From Eretmocerus hayati (lineage: Eukaryota; Arthropoda; Insecta; Hymenoptera; Aphelinidae), in NCBI GenBank assembly GCA_029851415.1, contig CM056743.1:73367186-73431185 (forward strand): a stretch of 64,000 bases of DNA, given 5' to 3'. Under the pieces are notes generated by a model. It did not search any database and was not told where the DNA came from. It saw only the letters and a list, made by a program, of their open reading frames with translations. Of this stretch, positions 55,284-64,000 are shown in pieces. Numbering within the stretch: position 1 is the first letter of the stretch; each line of letters begins with the position of its first letter. The position numbers were made by a program, and so were the translations under genes.

Positions 55284-55623
55284 TTCTGTTTCGACATATG
55301 TATAAAGATAGAAAATATGACCCCCCGTTGACCCCCCGCTCTCTTTCTCTCTCCCACATGCACTTCTTTCATATATATGTCACTTACTGTATACTGCGAT
55401 CGCGCTAATATAAATATGAGTGAAAAATGAGACCGATGACTCACTCTATTAACTTGTATTGACAGGAGCTAGACGTTATGTCTGTGCTCTATTACAAGAT
55501 CGTTCAAAAAATAACATGACGATCTAAAGAATAACGTGAGTTGCGTATCTTGAATATTTATACATCCATCATTTGTGAAAAATTTCATATTTTCTATCTT
55601 TATACATATGTCAAAACAGAAAC

Positions 55624-55726
55624 CTGAAGCCTGATGAGGTCCACAAAACCTAGTGGACGAAACGTTGCAATAAGATTTCCATCATGAAATTTTGGGAATT
55701 GATTCAGTTCCCCACCGTCCTTCAAG
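55624..55726 (+). ncRNA. Hammerhead ribozyme, copy 3 (inverted repeat)
   Basis: Plus strand: CTGATGAGGTCCAC at 55631, loop, GTGGACGAAAC, and CACCGTC at 55713-55719 followed by CTTCAAG. The core is intact, in the inverted PLTR copy. Confidence 0.75.
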
Positions 55727-56045
55727 ATCGACGAGACCAAATATTCAACTCGTATATTAACCATCAAGGACGAAAAAAATCTACCAAAATCACTTATGTT
55801 ACAACTGTACCATCTTCGGTTTAGTGAATCAATTATAGTGAAGCATGGATTTGCTATTTTCGATTTTATTTGATGTTGCAGAATTAAGGTGGTTTGGGAC
55901 TTTTATCTATAACCGGGAGTCTTATTTGGGTCTGGAGTGTGATTCTTAGTGATCATCATCTGTCTTTTTCGTATAAAAAATTGAGATTCAACCCATGATG
56001 AGCTTCATCTCAACCAATCGTTAACGTCGTTCAACCTAATTGTAG

Positions 56046-56476
56046 ATGCCAAAGAGCGGGAGGGAAGTCCATAGATTTCGCCAATCACCTCCAGGTGGTG
56101 AACACCAAAATATAGTTGCATATTTTGAGATACAGAATATTTCTGAAGCATTACGAGATAGAGTAGAAAATAAGGGCCCTAAAGCACAATCTGGCGCATA
56201 CGTTGTAATTTATCCCATATTTATTAATATTACCAATGATTCCACCTATCATTCACATTTATCGATGCTATTCTATCGCATTTCTAGTACATGGGCATCG
56301 TGGCCCCTGATGATCCAAGCGTTGCTGCAGAGAGGCGCAAAAAGTTCGCAGCCTGGCCGACAGCTTTTTCACCTCGACAAACTTTAACTCGGACCAATTA
56401 CAAAGGCGTATATATAAATTACAGGGAGTACATAAAATCTCTAGATACCAGCGACTCTGTTTTAGGGCGATTGCAG
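56046..56476 (+). CDS. JmjC gene, 5' exons
   Basis: The exon 56288-56476 starts after the acceptor ATTTCTAG and encodes YMGIVAPDDPSVAAERRKKF and ITS continuation to LGRLQ, ending at donor CAG|GTACAT in phase 0. An ATG at 56046 opens an upstream segment (MPKSGREVHRF onward) that could be the first exon, but its donor near 56200 (GTTGTA) is weak. Confidence 0.5.
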
Positions 56477-56555
56477 GTACATAATGTGTCCCAAATGTTC
56501 ATAATATTTTACTTTGCAATCATATATCTCTATACATTCTATCTTCTCTGACAAG

Positions 56556-57203
56556 GTTCCGTACCATGTTCCAAATCATGGCAAAATTGAATCTCTTACA
56601 GAGGCCGAAGAGGTGTTTGAGGCCATACTAGAAGCCAACGCAGATAAGAGAGTGAATCCAATTTATTTGAGGAACGAAAAACTTCTCCAACGTGACATGA
56701 ATCCATTCAAGGGAATTTTGCCCGGTTATATTGCGCACAATGGTCCTAAGGATCTCGATCCGAATAATGAAGCTACCCTTGGGGCGCTACATCCTTCAGT
56801 TTATTATGCTGGGGAGTATTCGTTCTCAGAAATTCATCCGGAAGATGGATACGCTGAAAGTGGCCTTATTATACGTAGTTGCAGAGGAACAGGCTTAGGA
56901 AAAATATGGATCCTGATTGCCAAAGATCACTTCGCGGGATTTAATTCCATAATGGTGAAAATAGCACAAGATCTGATGAAAGATAGGGCAGGTTTCCACG
57001 AATGGGAAACGAATTGCGCGGCTCCCGTCAATCACAAATGCTCCGTGGTTACGCCTACATTTTTGAAAGAGAATAAAATCCGAAATGAAGTCATCTGTCA
57101 ATACGAAGGTGACATGATTGTTGTTGATCAGTTTGTGCTTCATCAAGTAGTGAATGTCGAAGAAAACGGAAGTATAGCAATGAATTTTGAAAGCAGGCGT
57201 TAG
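56556..57203 (+). CDS. JmjC-domain exon
   Basis: Acceptor TCTCTGACAAG, phase 0, joining the previous exon across a 79-nt intron (56477-56555). The JmjC fold is visible: PSVYYAGEYSFSEIHPEDG, with the iron ligands H-x-E at 56835-56843, and a distal His in QFVLHQVVN at 57141, about 100 residues later; GTGLGKIWILI and CQYEGDMIVV are core strands. Enzymes of this fold demethylate histone lysines or hydroxylate proteins using Fe(II) and 2-oxoglutarate in the nucleus. Exact subfamily uncertain (KDM4/JARID-like). The frame ends in TAG, but the related sequence continues one frame over. Confidence 0.7.
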   Translation, partial: VPYHVPNHGKIESLTEAEEVFEAILEANADKRVNPIYLRNEKLLQRDMNPFKGILPGYIAHNGPKDLDPNNEATLGALHPSVYYAGEYSFSEIHPEDGYAESGLIIRSCRGTGLGKIWILIAKDHFAGFNSIMVKIAQDLMKDRAGFHEWETNCAAPVNHKCSVVTPTFLKENKIRNEVICQYEGDMIVVDQFVLHQVVNVEENGSIAMNFESRR

Positions 57204-57495
57204 AGAGTCAGCACAAAAGTTTTTTAGATGTGCGTGCAGAAAGAGTGCGATCAGATTCCTATCTTCTGTATCCAAAAACGGTCATCCGTGTCCTGCACGA
57301 GAATGTCCCTGCATTTTCCATACCAAAGCAGAGATGCAGCGTCATTTGAAGCTTCTGCACAGGAAATCCCCCGTCAAAAGTTTGTTCGTGTGCCACAGAT
57401 GCCAAGGCAATTACGAATCTCAAGCCCATCTGACTGCTCATTTGCAGACTTGTGGCTCAAAACGGAGAAGAAAGAAGGAAGAAGATGTGTCATAA
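57187..57495 (+). CDS. C2H2 fingers following the JmjC domain (frame +1)
   Basis: A Cys-rich stretch (FFRCACRKS) and two zinc fingers: CPARECPCIFHTKAEMQRHL...H and FVCHRCQGNYESQAHLTAHL. It overlaps the end of the JmjC exon in the next frame, so a one-base shift near 57190 separates them. It ends at a basic patch KRRRKK and TAA. Confidence 0.6.
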   Translation: MKAGVRESAQKFFRCACRKSAIRFLSSVSKNGHPCPARECPCIFHTKAEMQRHLKLLHRKSPVKSLFVCHRCQGNYESQAHLTAHLQTCGSKRRRKKEEDVS

Positions 57496-57781
57496 ATGCA
57501 ATAAGAGCTTTGTCGAATTAAAATATCACGAGAGAAAATGCCAGAGACCATGCCCTTTATGCGATAAGCCACAGTCGGCCAGGGGCTATGCTCGTCATCT
57601 AGCCTTTTGTGAATTTGAAAGAATCCAAAATCTCACGAGCAACGCTACAATCCATGGTCCAAGTCGAGATAAATATGCGCAAACTCATATTGAGGCGGCT
57701 CACTATCGGAGATTTTATTCTTTCTCACTTTTTCGCGAGCAAAACCTCATAACTCTGGATAGATATGAGCTTTTGTTATGA
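57452..57781 (+). CDS. Third finger segment (frame +2)
   Basis: A further one-base shift near 57470-57490 leads to KMCHKCNKSFVELKYHERKC and PCPLCDKPQSARGYARHLAF, two more Cys/His fingers, ending at TGA. The gene therefore reads through two frame breaks of the same sign, suggesting a decayed or mis-sequenced copy. Confidence 0.55.
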   Translation: MAQNGEERRKKMCHKCNKSFVELKYHERKCQRPCPLCDKPQSARGYARHLAFCEFERIQNLTSNATIHGPSRDKYAQTHIEAAHYRRFYSFSLFREQNLITLDRYELLL

Positions 57782-58599
57782 TTTGAGAAGGAAATGAAAG
57801 GTAAGACCCACACGCATACGTGGGAATTGTTTTGCTCGACCGATTTTCATTTTCCGGGTCAGGAAAACCTGTAGGAGCTGGAAATGAGAAAACTACCTAT
57901 GTATGAAGATCAGGTGGACTATCATTCCAGCCTGGAATAAAATTTCACTGTCATGTAAGAATCTGCAACCATATATTTCCATGGAAAATGATTTTCCGGG
58001 CCCGGAAAATTTGGAAAATCTGGAAAAACCTGAAAACCCCGGAAATTCTCCAAAAATGCATTTTGGTTTTGAATCAATTTTTCTCAAGCATTTTCCAAAT
58101 AAGCGCTCACCTGCCGTGTAGTGATGCTCGATGAACCTCCAAAGAGAAATAAAGAGAATGGCTAGTTAATTCTCAAACGGAAGTGATCGCAAGATTATTG
58201 GTAAAGATGAATGAAACTACTACGACGAACTTCTAGTGGAGAACTTGGTTTATATTCCAAACCCACAATTCTTGAAAATCATCCACTTTGTACTGTTGTC
58301 CGAGACAAATTCGTGTCTATCGATTGCATCAGAAGTAATTAACAGTGCTGAACTTATACAAGAAGATCAATGGAAAAAATATGAAATTCGGAATGTGTCA
58401 TTATAAATGTAAATTAATGACCAGCACTTTTCATGCTCAACTTAATTAGGGTAATATAGGTAACAATGAGTTTTTTGATGTACTCCTCCACTTCAGTCGT
58501 TATAAGATGCTCTTCATGCCTAGCGAATTTCAGGTCAATATCTTGTCGGGAGATGACTAAATCACTCATGAAATAAACCAAATGCTCACACCGGGAATT
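57782..58599. other. Unannotated DNA with GGAAAA-rich patch
   Basis: A short stretch (57840-58060) repeats TTTTCCGG / GGAAAA words. Nothing else is recognised. Confidence 0.4.
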
Positions 58600-59395
58600 C
58601 TGTGAATAAATAATCTATCCTCAAACACCAGGAAGGCTATCAATCCGGTAAATAACCAGATGCTCGGACCGGGAATTCTGTCAGTATAACAATCAATCCC
58701 CAAAACCTAGGAAGGCAATCGAACCCGCAACTAACCGAATGCTCGAACCGGAAATTCAGTCGATAAGAGAATCAACTCTCAAAACCTAGGAGGCTATCAC
58801 ATTGGTAAATAACCGGATGCTCGGATTGAAAATCCTGTGAGCTCAAAAATCAACTCCCAAAACCTAAGTAGGCTGACAAAACCGGATGCTCGGACCGAAA
58901 GTTCTGTCGGTGACAAAATCAACCCCTTAAACCTGGGAAGGCTGTCAAACCTGCAAATAACAGCATGTCCGAGTCGGAAATTCTGTCAGTAAACAATCAA
59001 TCCCCAAAACCTAGGAAGGCAATCAAACCCGCAAATAACCGAATGCTCGGACCGGAAATTCAGTCGATAAGAGAATCAACTCTCAAAACCTAGGAAGGCT
59101 ATCAAATTGGCAAATAACCGGATGCTCAGACTGAAAATCCTGTGAGCTCAAAAATCAACTCCCAAAACCTAAGTAGGCTGACAAAACCGGATGCTCGGAC
59201 CGAAAATTCTGTCGGTGACAAAATCAATCCCTAAGACCTGGGAAGGCTATCAAACCTGCAAATAACCGGATGCTCGGACTGAAAATTTTGTCAGCTCAAC
59301 AAGCAATCCTCAAAACCTAGGAAAGCTCACGAACCCGCGAATAACCGGATGCTTGTCCGAAAATTCTGTCGGTGACAAGATCAACCCCTAAAATA
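58600..59395. repeat. 78-bp minisatellite, block 3
   Basis: About ten units with CCGGATGCTCGGACCG, TTCTGTCGGTGA and AACCTAGGAAGGC; spacing ~68-84 bp. Clearly the same family as blocks 1 and 2, but with a distinct consensus (AAATAACCGG in place of AATGCCCGG). Confidence 0.85.
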
Positions 59396-62267
59396 TATTA
59401 TTGTAGATTCCAGACTTGGCAGAGCAATCAATAGAATCGCCACCGAATTCGTAATGGTGTCGTAACATATCAGTAAATACTTACCTATAGTCATTCCTAT
59501 AACTTAACTCTAGTTTATTATTCTTCACCGCAGTCTGACCCATTGCAAAGTTCATCTCAAGATCACTCAAATGAGTGAAGATATGTTCAATTTCAACCAA
59601 GCCAAGGTGAGTCAACTGAATTTTTAGATAAACAGATCCCTCATGATACTGCAAAATTGTGCCTTCATTTCAGTACCGTTAGGTATCAGAGGCCTCGAAC
59701 AGAAGGTGGGCTTCACAATCAAAACAATTCTTTGATTTTCCCAGCACAATATCGAAAAGGAATCATTCCTGTCACGGATTCTCGCTTTTTGTGGTTTTTT
59801 CATCATAGGTCGAGAGGGATGAGTTTCATAAAAGAATGTCTGGAATAGTTTTTTGCAGATTCTTCAAAGATCTACGAGGTAATGTGTCTCCATTCATGAA
59901 GGAATCATGAACCATAGCTATGAATTTCTCAGACAAGAGAGGAAATCGCAGAAACTTGATGAATTTCTTGAAATTTTTTCAATTACGAACAACGAATGCA
60001 ATTCCCCATATATGTGACTACATTATCCCGTACATACTTGAATTATCTACAAAATACTATTCATACATTTTCCGATAAAAGTCATCCCTTCCGACCTATG
60101 ATAGAGAAACAAGAAAAGAGGCGAGAAACTGCGATAGAGACGATTTCTTGCCTATCTTTTGTAAGGGATTACCGAAGAATCGACTTCATTTCAAAATCCA
60201 CTGACGAATTTGACTGATCCTCGATAAATACCATCGTGAAGACACCCAGAATCAAACCCAGAAAGAATTTCTTCGTTTCATCGCCTCTCGACTTTCTGTC
60301 CGTTCGGGACCCCCATCCCTCATCCGCAATTATTTGTTTAAATCGATGAGCCCATGGTTTCGTGAAAACGCCACTAGAGGGAATCGGGATTCTAACAACC
60401 ACAACTTAGTTGATACGCTTAGATCAATAAATATGCAACGAATTCTCCATTCTCGAAACAGTGTGCCTTATCGATATCCTCGCAGAGTGCATTGCGCATC
60501 CAGATATCAGTTACGAATTGATAGTGACGGAAATGGTTCTGCCTGTGAGAAGAATTCAACGAACTCATCGTTTGCTACCAGTCATTGCAACCCTCATCAT
60601 TCAATTACGGTAAGTATTCAAGTACAACTTTGTTCTTAGTCTATGATCTCTATCGTCATCAAAGATTTCGTGAACGCGGCAAGTGTGAAGGATCTGCTAC
60701 TTTAGACATTGAGATTTCTTTTCGAGTTCCAAATTTGTCGTGAGCAACTCAGTTCTACCGATCCCAATCTGTCAAATTGGAAAGAATGCATACAATCGAC
60801 TGTCTCCCTCTGGACGAAGCTGTTGGTTGTTAAAAGTGTATTGAAATCTCTCTCCCGAAGAATACCAAATGGTTTCAAGCTAACGGGTCATGACCATACT
60901 TAAATCATTTCACTGTAAACTTCCTAAAATCATCCAATGCAAGTTTTCCAGAATAAGTAAATGAATACTCCTGGAAATGAGTAGAGATTTGGATAGGAAT
61001 GTCATCTTTATCTTTTCCAAAGTCAATCAGTTTGTTTTACTTCAATGAGGTCCTTTCTTAGTATTTTTCAAGGATTGATTCATGCAAAATTCATTGAAAT
61101 CAAGTGTTTTCGTGGAAATGTGGAAAGACTGAAAAATGTTCATTTCCATCATATTTCGACGGACTCTAATCAAGCTGAAGATCGACCGATTGATGTAAAT
61201 TGACAGAAAAAGATCTCTTGAGGGCATTGCATATTAGAGAGATGAGTTGTGGAGGAGTATATGAAGGGAAGAAAATATTGAAATATTATCCTATCTTTGA
61301 GTTATTCCTCTGAGGAGGCTCATCAGAAGGATTGGGTTTATCCACACAAGGGATTTTTGCGCAAGACATATCGTTTGGTTGAGACGGAATTTGAATAGAG
61401 TTAGTCGAACGATGATTGAAATGGAGTCCTCATTTGTCCATCAAAGAAAAACTATGTTTTCACGAATTTGAATGGGATTCGATGTATTTGGGGTCAACCA
61501 GTTGATCTAGGACGCCGAAAAATCATAACTTTAGGTCATTTGAAGTTGGGAGGATTAGTTTTAGAGGAAGGTATGAGAGAACAATGAATAAAGAAAAATA
61601 TTCTTCGATATTTTCATTCAGTTTTGGAACGAGTTTTTTGACATTCATATCCTGAACTCGTCTTCATTTGTGAAGAACTAGGAGTAATCAAATCAGTGTA
61701 AGATCTGAAGCGCAATTTTTGTATAGAGTCGGTTCGATTCATTTTGTCTGATGATTTAGTCCTTATACATTTCCAGACGATTGATTTCACTCGGGCACAC
61801 TGATTCATGGATCGTTCTGATTCTTCCTAGGAGTTGGTCTTGGCTTTTGAGGAAGAAAAGTTATTGGAAGAAAATAGATATCCATTTCGAAATTTTTCTC
61901 TTCAAATACTCAAAATTCAAAGAACTAAGATTGACCTCTGAGAGATTTTCATGAAGTCGTGTACGGTCGATATAGAAGTATCCATGCTGTACCCCCTGTG
62001 TTCTAGCTTATGCCAATGAATCCCCCGAAAATACAAAAAATTGAAAAACTAGTTAATAGGTTATGATACTTGGCAAAAGTGTACTAGGACACCATGTTCA
62101 TATCTGATAAGATTATCCTCACTTTTATATGGGTAGGTACACTCGCTCTCCCGCTTACGATCTAATGTCATCAATGGTCTTGAATTTGTTTATATGACTC
62201 GATTGACGCCGATAAAGCCATGTTATCTGTCATAGACTGATTCAGTCACTATTTCTCACCAAGCTTA
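59396..62267. other. Unannotated DNA with possible exons
   Basis: No domain recognised. A frame at 60334-60600 ends at a consensus donor (TTACG then GTAAGT at about 60610), and a frame at 59680-59848 follows a good acceptor (CTTCATTTCAG). Either could be a host exon, but support is weak. Confidence 0.35.
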
Positions 62268-62595
62268 CAAGGGGAGGTCCAACCTTGCGGGTCCTGCATT
62301 CGTCCCAAACTCTGGGAATCGTCATGTGAATAATGAAGGTATCTCAAAGGATTTATCCCATGGGCTTCCTATCCTGAGATATAGCCATGGACATTAGCAT
62401 TGCCCATATAGGCCCATGTAAAAATGACATGTATATGGATATACTGGCAATGCTAATCTCCATGGCTGTATCCCGGATTGGGAAGCCCGAAGCCCATGAG
62501 ACTGAATCCTCTGAGATTCCTCCATTCTCACAAAAACGAGACGATTCCCAGAGTTTGGGATGAATCCAGGACCCGTAAGGTTGGACCTCCTCTTG
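62268..62595. mobile_element. Long-TIR MITE (CAAGGGGAG family), copy 2
   Basis: 328 bp with ends CAAGGGGAGGTCCAACC and the complement, folding into a hairpin like copy 1 (32982-33310). Flanks are TTA and TTG, so the duplication has decayed or is absent. Confidence 0.8.
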
Positions 62596-62813
62596 TTGGA
62601 TCAGAACAGTATACTTCGATTGTTTAAGTATCGGGAGTAGGAAAATTCACCTGTAATCAAAGTAGAAATCTGGTTCAATATGAAAAAATTCATCTGTGAA
62701 CTCGTTCGATCGAATACATTTCTTCGTCTCTCGTTACTGGTGCAAGTATGTCTCATCAGTCGCATATAACTATGTCGCATCAGGGAACTGTTATTTTTAA
62801 TTTATTTCCCTAG

Positions 62814-63035
62814 AAAAACAAGAAGAGGAAGTCAGATTCAAATAAGGTTATTCAACTCATTACTGAGACAGTTGAGAATATTCAAGCTGCTGTTCAGGAT
62901 CAAGAAGTTAATCGGAATCCTGTTGAAGGGGTGAAGAATAAAGTAGGTCGCAAGGCCAAGAAGGTGAAAGTCTTCAATGGAGGAAGTAATAAAGGAGGTA
63001 GACCTAGGAAAGAAAATACATATGCCAGTGAGTAG
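62814..63035 (+). CDS. AT-hook exon
   Basis: An open exon with no ATG, after a strong acceptor (TTATTTCCCTAG). It encodes a Lys-rich start (KNKKRKSDSNK), a helix-like middle and the AT-hook GGRPRKENTYA. It ends either at TAG (63033-63035) or at a donor GTGAGT from 63028. AT-hooks bind the minor groove of AT-rich DNA; the protein would be nuclear. It could belong to the gene with the JmjC/zinc-finger exons 5 kb upstream on the same strand, or to a separate one. Confidence 0.55.
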   Translation, partial: KNKKRKSDSNKVIQLITETVENIQAAVQDQEVNRNPVEGVKNKVGRKAKKVKVFNGGSNKGGRPRKENTYASE

Positions 63036-64000
63036 AGAATCATAAGGTACCGGTTTTTGGAAAAAATAGTAGTAGATGTTTCTTTTTTTTCTGGTGTGGG
63101 GTACCATATAGGATACTAAAACATAAAATGGAACAATTTTTGGCCATGGCCGAAAATTATACCAACAAAATAGTGGAAATTTGAGCACTTTTTTCACTTT
63201 CTCGATTACACATTATATCGTTTATGCCTTGACCACATTGTAGCTGGTTCAATTCTCTACAGATTGGGAGAAAAAAACATCTCTCTATCGTTTTTCCAAC
63301 CTCCGTTATTTAGCAACAAAGGAAGGGTTGAGTCGAATTCCACCCCTACCTGTAATTCCACGGAAAATGCATGAATTATCCTGTAAGTCCTAGAATATAT
63401 GTATTGTATGTTCCACAATACCCATACCAAATTCCATGAAGATCGGTCCATTAACAACGGAGCACTTGCAATTTGTTTATAAAAATTAGTCGATTTTGCC
63501 ATAACTATGAAAACGCTCCGTGACCAGATAGAGAAAAAATTCAAAATGGAAGACCTTTCTGAAACCTTCAACAACAATAACCAACCATAAAATGAATTTT
63601 TTTTTTGATCATACTCAGCCCCAAGTGCAATTGTTTATAACTTTCGGATTTTTGACACTTTCTTTTGCGCACAGGGCCTCGAAGAGTCAACGAATCGAAA
63701 AAATTCTTTCGGATTCGTGTAGTTCTAGTCTTTCCCTGAATTTTGAGAAAAAAACGTTGTCCTAGGACGTTCTGGGCCCGAGTTACATTTTTAAAAAAAA
63801 AATCATTGTTCTCAACCAATTGGGCCTGGAAGGCTGTCTGTTGGGGGAAATATGGAGGAGACCCGAAACTTTGATAGAAAAAATATTGGAACTACGTACC
63901 TCGGCTTTCCTCGTCACTGTTGTTGTTAGCAGTTGTTGTAGATTTCGGCTGTAGCCGAAGCCGGCTAGTGGCGGCGGAGTGGGGGTACTCTCTCTCGGCG
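63036..64000. other. Unannotated DNA
   Basis: No gene recognised to the right edge. A run of A/T homopolymers and a GC-rich terminal 60 bp (GGCGGCGG) only. Confidence 0.4.

Larger units (their letters stand above)
52408..55798 (-). mobile_element. Penelope-like retroelement
   Basis: 3,391 bp flanked by a perfect 14-bp duplication TTACAACTGTACCA (52394-52407 and 55799-55812). It encodes a Penelope-type RT with a C-terminal GIY-YIG endonuclease on the minus strand. A PLTR-like segment is present three times: 52408-52850 (minus), 55107-55320 (minus) and an inverted copy at 55320-55798. An inverted partial repeat at the 5' side is a known Penelope feature. Each repeat carries a hammerhead ribozyme core. 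Confidence 0.92.

Overview
This is a repeat-saturated stretch of a eukaryotic, most likely arthropod (probably insect) nuclear genome. Evidence: spliced genes with GT-AG introns, a copia-type LTR element with the half-tRNA primer site known from Drosophila copia, a BEL/Pao element, a Penelope-like element, hAT and pogo/Tigger DNA transposons, and no bacterial-style gene packing. Species cannot be named from the sequence. No tRNA, rRNA or CRISPR array was seen.

Layout. 1-4841: a Copia element on the minus strand, with its 5' LTR at 4587-4841 and pol running off the left edge. 5349-9317: a Mutator-like (NOF-type) transposase with a C-terminal ubiquitin-specific-protease-like domain, split by one in-frame TGA. 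12506-20890: a fractal palindrome (palindromes inside palindromes, with 78-bp minisatellites) whose left arm carries a 5'-truncated LINE; the right arm preserves the empty site. 21473-51473: a 30-kb giant palindrome. Its arms carry inverted copies of a small multi-exon gene, and its core is two opposed arrays of a ~190-bp satellite around a ~400-bp repeat. The left arm was hit by a BEL/Pao element (25206-37984, 5-bp duplication CAACG). The BEL gag was hit by a 5.4-kb hAT element (8-bp duplication), the hAT contains a Tigger element (TA duplication), and the Tigger contains a MITE (TAA duplication). 52408-55798: a Penelope-like element with a 14-bp target duplication and three hammerhead-ribozyme motifs. 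56046-57781: a JmjC-domain gene followed by C2H2 fingers, with two frame breaks. 58.6-59.4 kb: a third block of the 78-bp minisatellite. 62268-62595: a second copy of the MITE family. 62814-63035: an AT-hook exon.

Functionally, almost everything is mobile DNA. The catalytic proteins (Copia, BEL, LINE and Penelope polyproteins, MULE and Tigger transposases) are each broken by one or a few stops or frameshifts, so these copies look recently dead rather than ancient. Non-transposon candidates are the duplicated small spliced gene in the palindrome arms, the JmjC/zinc-finger gene and the AT-hook exon. The most unusual structures are the 30-kb palindrome with its inverted satellite core, the transposase fused to a deubiquitinase-like domain, and the multi-level insertion nest that gives a clear order of events.
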